Of a DNA stretch of 64,000 nucleotides, positions 24,881 to 37,125 are shown in pieces. The translations under genes were made by a program, and so were the position numbers. Source of the DNA: Castanea sativa (lineage: Eukaryota; Streptophyta; Magnoliopsida; Fagales; Fagaceae); the NCBI RefSeq assembly GCF_040712315.1, contig NC_134018.1, positions 5,167,001 to 5,231,000 of the forward strand, written 5' to 3'. The notes beneath the pieces were generated by a model, which saw nothing but the letters and a program-made list of their open reading frames with translations, was not told the origin of the DNA and searched no databases. Every line of letters starts with the position of its first letter. Within the stretch, counting starts at the first letter, position 1.

Positions 24881-25493
24881 TAAAAAACTTTTGTGGGTTA
24901 TAGTTGTTTAGCACATAAATTTTTTGGTGCAACAAAATACTAGAAAACTTTTTCAGTCTCAACCAGATAACAGGAAACAAATCGCCTTTGTTGAAAAATG
25001 ATTTTCTATTGTGAAATGATAGAAATATATAAAACAAAGTAAAAGGAAACAAGAAATATATATTGATATACTCTTATATTCAAGTGGTCATCCACAATTC
25101 TTTTGATCTCTTTTAGATGTGTACAATAACAGTAAAGTAATCCCACATATATATAGGGTTTTAGAATGCTTGTAGAGTTTATGGGATAATGTTGTAATAA
25201 TGAGTACACTTATGGATATACATCTTCCCTATAGGCTTTATACATTTCACCTTTTTCACATCCCAATAACATTTTCATTGCCCAAAGTTTACACATTCCA
25301 ATCAGGCTTTATTTCAAACATTTTCATTAAACATTTGCCTAACAAAATATTGTACTCTAAAACAAACATAACATAAGATAATATATAATGTACTTGGATT
25401 AAAAAGATTACTTCACCAGATGAATATTACAAAGTCTTTCAAAGGAAAAAACTAATTATTCTCCAAGTTGTTTTTCTTGAAGATGCTTGCAAG
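24881..25493. other. upstream region of P450 copy B (segmental duplicate of 48676-48975)
   Basis: 'tttttcagtctcaaccagataacaggaaacaaatcgcctttgttg' and 'ataatgtacttggatt..aagattacttcacc' occur in both places. A block at 25018-25330 is present only here. No gene is seen. Confidence 0.6.
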
Positions 25494-25674
25494 CTATGAA
25501 GCACGGTTGCGTTTCCAGATTCGGGTGCGGGTACGGGTGTAGGTGCGAGACTCAGCAATTTTTGAAAAAATAGGGTGCGGGTGCGGCGATTTAAAAAATT
25601 ATTTAAATTTTTTTTATTTATATATTTTATATATTGCTAAGCATGATTTTTTATATAATAATAATAGAAAACTC

Positions 25675-25749
<75 letters not shown>

Positions 25750-26480
25750 GTACACAAAAGTTTTTTACACTTGAATTATTGACAGAGGTATTAAAATAGA
25801 TGAGGCTTCCCATAAATAAATAAATAAGATGTGGCTTAGTGGCTCACGTATTTGGTCAGCCCAAAAACAAAATAAAGGATATATGTGGCAGATATTAAAA
25901 TAGGTGTAGCATCTTCCCATTAAAAAAAAGAAAAGGGAAGATGTGGCTGGCTCACGTGTTTGGTCAAAGAGGGAAAACAAAATAAACAAAATAAACAAAA
26001 CAAAGCCTTTAAGTGGTTAACAAAGGCATTTAGCTTACCTTATCATTTTACTGTAAAAAACAAAAAAAAACAAAACTTATCAAGAAACAAAACAGAAGGC
26101 AGGGGCTCTGGTGAAAAAACGGAAGAAGAAAACGAAGAAGCAAAGAAGAAGAAGAAGAAGAAAGGGGTTAAGGCCACCAGTATCTTGTGATGGCGACAGC
26201 GGCTATCTTGTATCATTATCCACCGGTATATTAAGTTTTTTTTTTTTTTTCTTGCCCGCAGATTTCCTTTTTCCGACCAAAACACATTGATATTTGGTGG
26301 ATACAATCCGAATCAGCACGAATCGACACGATTCGAAGCCAAATCGGCACGAGTCGGCGTGAATCCGGAAACAAAAAAAAAATTCCGACGCGGCACCAAC
26401 GCGCGGGCAGCATTGTCGCCCGCCACACCCTGTGTCGGACGCCGCTGCAGCACCTCTGATGCCGCGTCCGTGCTTCATAG
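25494..26480. mobile_element. hAT-type element with CTATGAAGCACGG ends, TSD CTTGCAAG
   Basis: A perfect 13-bp inverted repeat CTATGAAGCACGG/CCGTGCTTCATAG is flanked by perfect 8-bp duplications cttgcaag (25486-25493 and 26481-26488). It contains a (TAA)n microsatellite (25678-25749) and G/C-rich subterminal CGG/TCGG repeats at both ends. It interrupts the promoter of copy B; the uninterrupted sequence 'gatgc..ggcaagtaatcc' is at 30160. No transposase frame. Confidence 0.85.
25678..25749. repeat. (TAA)n microsatellite
   Basis: About 24 TAA units inside the hAT-type element. Confidence 0.95.
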
Positions 26481-26629
26481 CTTGCAAGTAATCCTTGGTT
26501 TTAAAAAATGCATATAGAAAGAATCCAGATACACAGCATCAAGATGCGCCAAAGTCCAAACTAAGATAAAATAATTACAACTGAGGCGAGATTATTGCAC
26601 AAAAATGCTCCTAGATTCCACACCATGCA

Positions 26630-26635
26630 TATATA
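26630..26635 (+). promoter_or_regulatory. TATA box of P450 copy B
   Basis: catatatagg lies 41 bp before the ATG at 26676. The same block (ctcctagattccacac...tatatagg atgcaatattcact) precedes copy E, and a tttataag version precedes copy C. Confidence 0.6.
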
Positions 26636-26675
26636 GGATGCAATATTCACTTCCAATCTAATCTACTTTCCTCAT

Positions 26676-26987
26676 ATGGAACTCCGCGCCTTCTCCTTCC
26701 CAACACTGTTCATGTTCTTGCTCTTTACTTTCATGGTAGTTAAACTATGGAAGAGATCCAAAACCAACCACTCAAATTTGAATCTACCCCCAGGGCCATG
26801 GAAGCTACCTATTATAGGGAACATGCACCAGTTTGTTGGCTCTCTACCCCATCGTGCATTGAGAGACATGGCAATAAAACATGGCCCCCTTATGCACCTT
26901 CAACTTGGAGAAGTTTCTACCGTTGTGGTTTCATCACCAGAGTTTGCCGAACAGGTGATGAAAATTCACGATGTTATCTTTGCATCA
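26676..26987 (+). pseudogene. CYP71D-like P450, copy B (5' fragment)
   Basis: Encodes the membrane anchor ([17 protein letters not shown]), the hinge LPPGPWKLP, and on to [13 protein letters not shown] (about 104 codons), nearly identical to copy E. Homology stops after 'tttgcatca' where E continues 'aggcccagtat'. A few unrelated codons follow to a stop at 27014. All catalytic regions (I-helix, ExxR, haem loop) are missing. The promoter is present although interrupted upstream by a hAT-type element, so a short transcript is possible but no enzyme. Confidence 0.9.
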
Positions 26988-27224
26988 TTGGTTGAAAAAC
27001 ATGCTTGTTTATGATGAATGAGTGATAGGACATGAGAATGACTGTCATAATTTAGAAAATTGGTTCACTGGGCGAGGTGAGTACGTAACACCTCATTTCT
27101 TAACTTAACATCCAAAGTAAGATCCATGGTTCATATATAGACTAGGTTTTATCATGCATAATTTTTATCTTTTTATAATGTAACTATGACATCAAGGCAA
27201 GTAATTTTTGTCAGATTATATTTA

Positions 27225-27368
27225 GGGTCTGTTTGGATTACGCTTATTGCTGAAAATTGAAAACACTGTAGCGAAATAATTTTTAAATGTGTGAATAGTG
27301 TCGTGAGATCCATTTTTAATAAAAAATTTGCTGAAAAAAGAGGTTTGTTGTTGTATTCAAACGTATTC
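27225..27368. mobile_element. Tourist-like MITE, TSD TTA
   Basis: Starts gggtctgtttggatt and ends caaacgtattc, flanked by TTA on both sides (27222-27224, 27369-27371), as in PIF/Harbinger MITEs. The host sequence around it (aagtaatttttgtcagattatattta) recurs at 27445-27480 as a local duplication. Confidence 0.65.
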
Positions 27369-27984
27369 TTAGGATCAAAGCCATGTAGTATACTTATTAG
27401 GATCAAGTAATTTTTAATCTTTTAATAGTATAACTAGGACATCAAGCCACGTAATTTTTGTTAAATTATATTTAGGATCAAAGCTATGTAAGGACATCGC
27501 AATATTTTCTGTGCAAAAAGTCATAACTAATAAGCAAGTTTTTTTATTTTTTTATTATTTGGATTTTGGGGACCAGGTTTATAGCAGGGAAATGAAAAAG
27601 AATAATTAATTCTTTCTTCATTGTTTTACTCTTCCACCACTCTTTCCTAATTTCCTCCTCAACTTATACCCCTCCACAGCCCATGCCCTCCCCCTTAAAA
27701 TTGTCCTCCACCACACAACTACTATTGTGGGATTTTTATACCTGCAAGAAAATACTAGAATTTTTTTTTTCTCAGTCTCAATCAAATAATAGAAAACAAA
27801 TCAACTTTGTAGAAAATATTTTCCATTGAAACATTTTCCCAACAAAATTATTGAACTCTAAAACAAATGGAACTTATGACAATATATATTATATTGTTCG
27901 AATTAAAAATTACTTCGGCAGATGAACATTACAATTAAATGATAGTCAATTAGAAGAAACAAAAAACTAATTTGATGCCTCTCT

Positions 27985-28045
27985 AGTCTCTACCCTCAGG
28001 GCCATGGAAGCTACCTATTAATTATAGGGAACATGCACCAGTTTC
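27985..28045 (+). pseudogene. P450 exon 1 microfragment (hinge region)
   Basis: ctaccctcagggccatggaagctacctatta..tagggaacatgcaccagttt corresponds to [17 protein letters not shown] with a 4-base insertion. It is an isolated scrap ~1 kb downstream of copy B. Confidence 0.75.
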
Positions 28046-28422
28046 TTTCATGTACATGGATCACCAATCACTCAGGCATTACAAGTGGGTTCCCAGCGTA
28101 TTGGTCATGGGTAGCCATTTATATTATTCAATTAGTCAAATATTCTTGGTAGCCTTCACCATTGATTCTCACGACAATGACTTAAACAGCCTCCTCTACT
28201 AAAAGCTCAAGTCCCATCATGATACATGCCAAGGAGCTCATTCAAGGTTTCATTGAGGGTGAGATCCATTTGCGTGGTACCTTCATAACCATGGAACAAA
28301 TCTTATGGGTACCAAGAAGTTCAAGATTCTGATTTTAAAATAGTTTAACTTGAACTCAATCAGTTTTGGCCTCTCCATTACAATGCAAAATGTCAAATAA
28401 CTTGCTAATGTGTGTGGCCAAT

Positions 28423-29738
28423 GGGGTGTGCAGTCAACCCGCCAAAACCGACCCGACCTGACCCAACCCAACCTGTCGGGTTGGGTTGGTTTTTAGGGCT
28501 TGGTGGGTTGGGTTAGGTTATAAAATTTTTTTTGATAACAGGTTAGGTTGGGTTTGGATCATAAAATTCTGAACCCGCCAAACTCAACCCGACCCACCCA
28601 TATATTTAATATATATATTTAAAATATATTATATAATTAATAATTTTTTTAAAATAACTAGCTCTTCTTATCCTATATAAAAGCCCATTAATTCACACAA
28701 ACCCTAGTAAATTACTGTGGGGGGCAAAAAGATCCTGATGAGAATGTGGGCCTTTTGGGCCGTGTTAAGGAAGGCCGACCTGCTACTGGGTTTAGAATTT
28801 GTTGGTACTATGGGTCGGCCCATACGCCAAGGATCCGAGGATCCAGCCGAGGGTGAACTTATCCTCGGACGGACACCGAAGAACTCGGGGTTTCGCAATA
28901 AAGATTAGGGGATGACACGGTTAAGACCAATGGTTAAAAGGGGTAAACCCTAGAATGCCCCAGAAGCACTGGTGTTGAAGAAATGTCAAAGATAAAGGCT
29001 GCTACCTCCACATTAAAGACCCTGCACCTACCACCCTGGCCGCATTGATGGGGAAGTGACACCTGAACAGTGGAAGAGAAACTTCTGGTTACTATTCAAA
29101 GGCACTGGGAAAAGAAATATCTAGGTTAAAGGGGAGGTAAGGCAACACGTGTAAAAGGTATTCAAGAGAGTAGTATTTAAGGAGGAATCTAAGACAGAAA
29201 GGAGGATCTCCCTCTTTGGAACCTAAAAGAAAGAGAAAAAGAGAGAGAGAGAAATTATATAAGAACAGTTCTCGGCTTACGTCCGAGTAGATTGATTTAT
29301 AGCATTCTTTGTTGTTTTTAAGTGTTTATAATCTTTAGCTTGCTATTCAATCCTCAAACACTTCTAACCTGGGTTTCAAGCCCACACTCTACAAATTACA
29401 TTGTTTAAGGCTCGTTGGGTCTGAGCCCGTAACTGTTCTTGGGGCCAGGTGCAATTGTGCACTTACAATTACTATTGTTGTTTAGTCATTAGTGTTATTT
29501 GTCTTTAAGAAGTTACATTGATACTAATCTTTCAGTTTTTTAGATATATTTAAATTTATATTTTTTTCTACTCAATTTAATAATAATAAAAAATAAAAAA
29601 ATTTGTCCATCCCATATGGATTGGATTGGGTATTGGGTTGAACTTATGTGATGCGTTAGGTTGGGTTAAATTTTTTTTAACTTACCATGGTAGGTTGGGT
29701 CAAAAAATCTCCTTAACCTGACCCATGCACACCCTTAC
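28423..29738. mobile_element. TIR element (hAT-like) containing a solo LTR, TSD TGGCCAAT/TGGCCATT
   Basis: Ends ggggtgtgcagtcaaccc and gacccatgcacaccc form inverted repeats, and the interior is rich in gggttgggtt/aacccaaccc. Flanks tggccaat (28415-28422) and tggccatt (29739-29746) match 7 of 8. The solo LTR 28716-29467 accounts for over half of its length. Confidence 0.65.
28716..29467 (+). mobile_element. solo LTR (family 1), TSD ATTAC
   Basis: Starts TGTGGGGGGC, ends GTGCACTTACA, with perfect ATTAC duplications at 28711-28715 and 29468-29472. It is the reverse orientation of the copies at 13532 and 52657. A TATA-like tatttaagga lies at about 29176. Confidence 0.9.
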
Positions 29739-30129
29739 TGGCCATTTAATGTTTTACATACATTGACCCGAAAGAGGAATATTTTAGTTTTTTTTTTTTG
29801 TAAGATTGATTATAATTTTCCTGGTGATTGTAAGTTTTTATAATTTGGAGTGCAAATATTGCAAGCACCTCTATATATTTGGGTGATTTTTTGTAATTAA
29901 AATAAGAATAAAATTGAGCAAAATATCATAGCTACAAATATAAGCCCCTGGACTAGGACTTTTGATAGCTAAACAAAATAACAAATAGTAAAATATTATT
30001 ATTTTAACATTTTTAAATTTATTTGATTAAAAAAAACTAACATAACGTGATCTTATTAATGAAAGCAATAAACAAATAATAAAATTGAAGAATAAAAAAA
30101 GTAAATGATAGATGATAGAAGAGAGAACT

Positions 30130-30310
30130 AATTTATTCCCCAAGTCTTCTTTCTTGAAGATGCTGGCAAGTAATCCTTGGTTAAAAACATGCATAAAGAA
30201 AGAATCCAGACCCACAGCATAAAGATGCACCAAAGTCCAAACTAAGATAAAATAATTATAACTGAGGCGTGAATATTGCAGAAAGATGCTCCTAGATTCC
30301 AAACTATTTT
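30130..30310 (+). promoter_or_regulatory. orphan P450 promoter module
   Basis: 'caagtaatccttgg...gcataaagaaagaatccag...ccaaagtccaaactaagataaaataatta..ctgaggcgtgaatattgca' is the block found upstream of copies B, C and E. Here it ends at 'gctcctagattcca' with no TATA box and no P450 start. A truncated duplicate. Confidence 0.65.
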
Positions 30311-31028
30311 TGCATGGCTGTGCTTGCAAGTGATATGAATGACATGAGTCTTATTGAAGTATTGGCTCTACAGAGTTATAATATTGCCTATGATATTGGG
30401 GGAAAATGGACTTTTACCCTTAATTTTTGAACAATGCAGTAATTTGTCTCTGTTTTCAAACTATTTAGTTAAATGTTCCTATTTTGGAACTTGATTTTTT
30501 GAAAATCGAGTTCCCCTTATAACTCAAATTTTTAAAAATTGAGTTCCCCTTATAACTTGAGTTTTCTTATTACTGATCAAATTATTATCGATCGATATTT
30601 CGAGTTCTCTTATTAGTGCCAATTGGTATTAATTGAGAAATTATTAGTACCAATTGAAATTGAAATCTGATTTTTCTTTAGAAAATACTCAAAAATAGCA
30701 ATCTAATAGTGAATTAGCTATGGGCAATTAATTAAGAGTTACTTAGGTTACTTGATAATAGTTAACAACCTATTGGCCTGTATTCGAGCAGTCCTAAGTA
30801 TAAAAGACTAATATCATTGTAAGCAGGAATCAAGAAAGAAGAATTGTTAAAGAAAGTAGCAACTAGCAAAACGTTGTAATAAGAAACTAAAGAAAGCAAC
30901 CAACAAATAAAGAAAGGAATAAACAAATAAATTATTAATAAATCTAATAATCACATAGCAGCTTAGTAACAGCATCAGTGCATGACTTGAATCTAAACAT
31001 AAGCTAGAAAAAAATTGAAAAATAAATA

Positions 31029-31071
<43 letters not shown>

Positions 31072-31236
31072 GACTAAAACCAATTGTTTTTTTTTTTTTG
31101 GGTAATCTACGATATTATTTTATTAAACTAGAAAACAAGAGAAGGGCAATCTAACTTAGTTTTGGATTTATTGGAAGATGCATGACTAAAACCATGGAAC
31201 TCACTCACATGCAGTCTCAAGTCTGTCGGTTGTGAC
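30311..31236. other. intergenic, no gene; (ATT)n microsatellite
   Basis: AT-rich. Contains a (TTA)n microsatellite at 31028-31071 and short palindromic 'aaatcgagttcc' repeats at 30480-30620. The poly-Asn frame on the minus strand is the microsatellite. Confidence 0.7.
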
Positions 31237-31862
31237 CAGGGGCAGCTTGATGCATTTTGGGGCTTAAGGCGAAAATTGTTTATCTTGTTTCACATATAAA
31301 ATTACTATTAATCAACATGAACCATGTAAATTATTTTTAAAAGTTTATAAACACAAAAAAAATTGACAAAACTTTTTACATTTATTAATGTGGCAGATTG
31401 ATAGTACGTAGTGAGTAAAAAAGTGATGTCAGTGGTGAATCTAGTTGAAAATTAGTAAAAGTTTGCTAACTTGACTATTGTAAAAAATGTTGTGATTTTT
31501 TTTGTGAATTGCTTTATTTCTTTTCTTTTTTTTTTAGAATTGTTACATTCAAAATATTTTTCATGAAAAATCTTAGGTGTTAAGTTGCTTCTTGTTTTCT
31601 AGTTGAACCTACAACTAAAATTATTTTTTTACTGTCAATAACAACGTTTAACAATTTGCTATTAAGATTTTTTGTAAAAATATTATGGACATAACATTTT
31701 TTTTCTCTTTTTTATTTGTTTTTCGTTTGATAAGAAAATATTATTTTATTTACTGGTTAATATTTTGGCTTAATTAATATTATTGGTTAAAATTTAGGGG
31801 CTTTTTTTCACTTGGGGCCTTAGGCGGCCGCATCAATGGCTTATACCATTAAGCTAGCCCTG
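31237..31862. mobile_element. non-autonomous hAT element, TSD GTTGTGAC/GTTGTGGC
   Basis: Ends CAGGGGCAGCTTGATGC and TTAAGCTAGCCCTG are inverted. Flanks at 31229-31236 and 31863-31870 match 7 of 8. The interior is noncoding, with 'ggggctt..aggcg' subterminal repeats. Confidence 0.8.
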
Positions 31863-32201
31863 GTTGTGGCTTGAAAAAGTAAAATTATTGTACTTGAAAA
31901 TAAATGGAAACTAAGACAGCAATATATATTTTAGTTGAAATTAAAAAAATTACTTCAGCAGATAAACATAACAAATGAAAGCCTATTACAAGAAAAGGTT
32001 AATTATTCTCGAAGTCTTCAGTCTTGAAGATGCTTGCAAGTAATCCATTGTTAAAAACAATAGATACAGCATATATAAAGACAGGAACTACACCTATGAC
32101 CTAACAGCAAAAAGATGCCAAAGTCCAAACTATAAGATAATTGAAACTGAGGAGAGAATATATATTGGACAAAAGATGCTCCAAGATTCCACACTATGCA
32201 T

Positions 32202-32208
32202 TTATAAG
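32202..32208 (+). promoter_or_regulatory. TATA box of P450 copy C
   Basis: tttataagatgcaattttcac lies 37-43 bp before the ATG, in the conserved promoter block shared with copies B and E. The predicted 5' UTR is therefore very short (about 10-15 nt). Confidence 0.6.
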
Positions 32209-32244
32209 ATGCAATTTTCACTTTCAATCTAACCCACTTCCCTC

Positions 32245-34825
32245 ATGGAACTCCCTGCCTTCTCCTTCCCAATCCTGGTCACCTTCTTGATCTTTATTTC
32301 TATGATAATAAAAATAGGGAAGAGATCCAACACAAACCATTCAACTTTGAATCTTCCCCCAGGGCCATGGAAGCTACCTATTATAGGGAACATGCACCAC
32401 TTTGTTGGCTCTCTACCCCATCGTGTATTGAGAGACATGGCACAGAAACATGGCCCCTTGATGCATCTTCAACTTGGAGAAGTTTCCACCATTGTGGTTT
32501 CATCTCCAAAGTTTGCCGAAGAGGTGATGAAAACTCATGACGTTACCTTTGCATCAAGGCCCAGTGTTCTAGCTACAAAGATACTGTCTTATGATTCAAC
32601 TAACATAGCCTTTGCACCATATGGCAATTACTGGAGACAACTACGGAAAATCTGCACCCTAGAGCTTTTAAGTGCAAAACGTGTTCAATCTTACCAACCA
32701 ATTAGAGAAGAAGAGCTATCAACTCTCATTAACTGGATTGCTTCAAAGGCAGGATCTACCATCAATCTTACTGAGAAAATTGTCTCAACAGCTTTTGGCA
32801 TCACTTCAAGGGCGGCTTTCGGCAAGAAATGCAAAGACCAAGAAAAATTCATATCAATTCTGAAGCAGGGTCTTGAACTTGGTGCAGGATTCAATATTGC
32901 AGATGTCTTTCCTTCTGTTAAATTGCTTCATATGATCAGTGGGGTGAGGACTAAACTTGAGGGGTTGCATAAAGAAGCTGACAGGATAATGGGAAACATC
33001 ATCAATGAACATAAAGAGCGAAAGCTAGCAACAAAAGCAGATGAAAATGCAACAACAGAAGATCTCATAGATGTTCTCTTAAAATTTCATGAGCATGGTG
33101 GTGACAATGAGTTTTCCTTAACTACCAACAACATCAAAGCTGTCATCCTGGTAAGTATATTCACTGTTTGCTCACATCATATTGCTTTTGTGTTTCCATA
33201 GAATTTCACGTCATGTTTTTGTAATTGTATTGGATTTCACAATTTTTCTTTACTAATTTTGATTGTATTTTCGTGAGTTCATAAAAGAATGAAATTGAAC
33301 AGAATGTGTATGACAGACAAAATTTAGACCCGGTTTTATAGTTTGCCAATTTTCAAATAAGGTTGTGGTGGCTCTATCCTTCATTTCCTAACACCATAAA
33401 TTCCCCCCATCCATACAGACTGAGTAAATTAATCTATAATTATTCATATAAAAAATATTAAACTATAAGACATATCAAAGTACCATTGTTGTTTAAATTT
33501 GACAAGCATTTATCAAGGAAAAAATTTTAGAGTTCTCAAACCCTACTTGGAGTCACTAATGGAGATTCTTCCTTGTGTGAAACTAGTGCTGAAAATTGTT
33601 CTTTCTATTGCATAATTTAATGTTTTTTGGGCAAATTCTAAAAAAGCCCTAATGTTTGTCCATTGTGATCAATTCAACATTGATTTTTTTTATTTTGTTT
33701 TTTTATACTCCAGAATTTTTAAGTCATGATTTGTCTATGAAAAATATTATATTCACAATATTTTTACAATAAATCTTAAGTGGTAGATTGTTATTAGCTG
33801 TTATAGGTGGGCAAAAAAGTAATTTAAGTTGTGAATTCAAATTAGAACCAATAATAACTTATTACATGTGATTTGTTGTGAACGTAACATTTCTCTTTAT
33901 TTAAAAACTACTACTATATAAAGAAAAACCCATTTTTGGTATTTATTAAGAAGTGAATACCGTATATAAAGAAAATGAAACCCCGTTTTCTTTTTTTCCT
34001 TTCTATTTCATTTTTTGAGAGGACGAATCCCGTATTCAATTCTCATGATTTTGGTATTTCAAAAAATTAAGATTTAATTTATGAGTAAATTCTGGGCTTT
34101 ATTTTGGACTTTCTTTTAAGTTTTGATTTGTTTTGTTTTTGTTTAGGGGGGTTTGTATTGGGTTTGATTTGCTTAATTTAAAGTTGACTAATCTCTTTCA
34201 GGATATATTTGGTGCTGGGGGTGAAACATCAGCAACAACAGTGGATTGGGCAATGTCAGAAATGATAAAAAATCCTAGTGTGATGAAAAAGGCACAAGCT
34301 GAGGTGAGAGAAGTCTTTAATAGAAAAGGGAGGGTTGATGAGACATTCATTAGTGAGATGAAATATTTAAACTTAGTTATTAAAGAGACTTTGAGGTTGC
34401 ATCCTCCTGTACCTCTCTTACTTCCTAGGGAGTGTCAGGAGAAATGTAGACTTAATGGGTATGAAATACCTGTAAAAACTAAAGTCATTGTTAACGCATG
34501 GGCAATTGGAAGAGATCCTAAACATTGGACTAAAGCGGAGAAGTTTCATCCAGAGAGGTTCCTTGATAGCTCTATTGACTATAGAGGAACTAATTTTGAA
34601 TATATTCCATTTGGAGCTGGAAGAAGGATATGTCCAGGCATATCATTTGGTATGATCAATGTTGAGCTTCCACTTGCACTATTTCTGTACCATTTTGATT
34701 GGAAACTTCCTAATGAAATGAAGAACGAAGACTTGGACATGAATGAGGACTTTGGCATCACAGTTAGAAGAAAGGATGATCTGCAGTTGATTCCCATTGC
34801 TTATCATCCCTTGCCAGTTGAATAA
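32245..34825 (+). CDS. cytochrome P450, CYP71D-like, copy C (intact, 2 exons)
   Basis: Exon 1 is 32245-33150 and exon 2 is 34202-34825; the 1,051-bp intron has a gtaagt donor and tttcag acceptor, phase 0, the usual position for CYP71 genes. The product has 509 residues, normal for the family. Visible: membrane anchor (residues 5-24), hinge LPPGPWKLP (37-45), C-helix W130/R134, I-helix AGGETS (307-312, catalytic Thr311), ExxR E364-R367, PERF (419-422), haem loop [11 protein letters not shown] with Cys446. Such enzymes sit on the ER face and use NADPH-P450 reductase to hydroxylate small hydrophobic molecules. CYP71D members commonly act on terpenoids, but the substrate cannot be read here. The start is the first ATG after the conserved TATA block. 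No lesion seen. It lies between a hAT element and a nested Copia. Confidence 0.93.
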
Positions 34826-35282
34826 ACTCACACATGAATACTTTTTATTTCTTTTATGAAAAAATGATGGTTACATCAATTGGAATAAGACTTTGTATGC
34901 TTATTAGGATAAGAATAATAGTATTGTATTTTTCATCTAAATGCAACAACTAATATAATGGGAATTAGCATAAAACAGTTCAATATATTTGCATATAGCA
35001 TAAATGCCGCCTAAACTCTAGATAGGACCGACTCTTCCCCTAGGTGAGCTAGGCAATTTGCCTAAGGCCTCCAAATTTTAGGTAATAGATTTTTTTTGTT
35101 TGTCGCTTGTGGGATGCACTTTGGGTCCAAAATATTTATTTTTTATATTTAAGAGTTTTGGAATATAGAATTCATAATCTCTTTCGAATAGCTAAAATAT
35201 ATCTCCCACTCTCACTCTCATTAATAGACTGAAATAAACCTTGGAAATTTAATGTCTATTGTTTACTACACCTTCCAAGGTG
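34826..35282. other. 3' flank of copy C, duplicated downstream of copy E
   Basis: Closely similar to 56310-56760 (ctcacacatgaatac..., gcttattaggataagaataatagtattgta, ctctttaatagactgaaataaacc). The match ends at 'caaggtg' where the Copia LTR begins. In the other copy the sequence continues 'aaggtgcacacc', giving the pre-insertion site. Confidence 0.75.
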
Positions 35283-36276
35283 TGTTGGAAATATAATAAT
35301 GAATAAACAAGTTTGATACAATAAATAATATTCCAAATAATTAGCAAGAATGTAAATAAGAAATAATAAAATAAATATAAGTAAATTTAGAAATAACCTC
35401 ACAGTGCTATAGAATCACGCAAAGTGAGCTGTCTTTAAAGGTTGATTTGTGTCACCCAAAGTAAAATTTGGTGCGATTGGTTCTCTTGGTCAAACAACCC
35501 TCCAGAATTAGACTATATCTTCGACCTTTGTGATGCGTACTTCGACTCACAAAAGGTTTAAGAATAACCTTCTATTGCCTTTTGTTAAAAACAAATATTC
35601 TTGTAGAAAAAATATGTAGAAGAGAAAGATAATAGAATTGTGTATATCTAAATATAGAGTAGTAAACTTTTTTTTTTGGAAAAAGGCGTTATAATGAGTA
35701 TTATATAGGCTACTTATGAAAATAATATTCTATAGTTATTGGTTACTAATAACCAGAGACGGACTTAGAATTTCAAGCTAAGGGGGGGCGGAGTATAAGA
35801 AGAAAAAAAATCCAAATAAATATCCTTATAGTACTAGCAAACTATATATCAACCAAGATCAATACACAAAATCAGTGTTTCTTAACACATTAAGATGCAA
35901 TCTTTTACCCAAAAAAAAAACACACACGCACAAAATAATATTGTTTCTTAAGAGCATTAACTATTGCAAAAAATAAAAAATAAAAAATAAAAATAAAAAA
36001 TTTATTTCCATAAATCAAAACTTACTTTTGCTACTTTAATATAGCATTTGAAATGTCTTATACAGTTGTGTTTTTGGTATTTGGTATTCTAAATACTAAA
36101 TATTTACTATTTAGAACACCTAATGTTAGTACTCTAATACTGTGCTGACTGAGATTTTTTATTTTTTATTTTAAAATTTTGTTTTTGTTAAGTTTTTTAG
36201 TTGGGTGGTTGCTAGTTGGGCTAGACTAATTAAAATGGAGGGAGTCTAAGTCATTGAAAGAGTGAGGCAAACTCAA

Positions 36277-36334
<58 letters not shown>

Positions 36335-36604
36335 CTATTAAAAAAAATTGTTTTTTTTTCTTTGGATTAGGGGAGCCCAAATTTTTTTTTTTCCTTTTTT
36401 TTCTTTGGGCTAAGGGTGGCTTGCCAAGCCCCCCTTGTAGGTCTGTCCCTGCTAATAACCCATAATTGCCCAACGACTATATCATCAATTATTGCCCAAA
36501 GATTATTTTTCTCATAATTGCCTAACGGCTATTTTACTCATAAGTTACCAACGGCTAAAAAATAAATAATAGTAAAGTGTTTGGAACACACACGAATACC
36601 AACA
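35283..36604 (-). repeat. 3' LTR of Copia, interrupted by a hAT MITE
   Basis: TGTTGGAAATATA...CGAATACCAACA termini. Without the inserted element 35754-36451 and its duplicated 8 bp, the LTR is about 616 bp. The homologous flank of copy E (56755) lacks it. Confidence 0.8.
35754..36451. mobile_element. non-autonomous hAT element, TSD CTAATAAC
   Basis: Ends CAGAGACGGACTTAG and GGTCTGTCCCTG form imperfect inverted repeats. Perfect 8-bp duplications ctaataac are at 35746-35753 and 36452-36459. Contains (AT)n at 36278-36332 and G-rich subterminal tracts. Confidence 0.88.
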
Positions 36605-36913
36605 ATCCCCACATGTTACAAACACAAAATAAGAAAGGCAAGCAACTAAAAAAAGCATGCATCAATATGGTACCAAAACGTCTTAGCCATACTTAGGATA
36701 AATAAGTAGGAACTAAATGAAAATGGTGGAGTTAAAACTCTTTTAACCAAGCTATTATTAAACCAAACTTACCACCCACATAACTTTCTTTACAAAGGTT
36801 GTTCTTAAGCGAGTTGGTACCTTATCCAGGCCATGCACCACTGGGTTTTAGAGGGCTCTAGAGACCTACCCAAAAAGTCTCATAGGAAGTAGCACAACTT
36901 CTACTCACACATA

Positions 36914-37125
36914 GGTGGCATCCATTAGGAGTGTGTGCAGGACACCCCATCTCAACAAGTAGGGAGTATGGATCCATTAAGAGCCTAAATCTCAATCTCG
37001 AACAATCTGCAACTTAGTTGGTGACATCCATCAGGAGTGCATGCAGATACACCCATCCCAACAGGTAGGGATATGAATCCATTAAGAGCCTAAGCTCATC
37101 CTCACCAAAGTCAGCAACTTAGTAC
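36914..37125. repeat. tandem pair of ~106-bp units in the Copia 3' region
   Basis: Units starting at 36914 and 37020 share 'ggtg.catccat.aggagtg..tgcag', 'atccattaagagcctaa' and 'gcaacttagt'. They lie between the RNase H remnant and the 3' LTR. Confidence 0.75.

Noticed and set aside
30847..31083. Minus-strand frame with a run of Asn
   Set aside because: Translation of the (TTA)n microsatellite in AT-rich intergenic DNA.
36278..36332. Regular AT repeat as a possible structured array
   Set aside because: Simple (AT)n microsatellite inside a hAT MITE; no spacers or conserved repeats that would suggest a CRISPR or satellite array.
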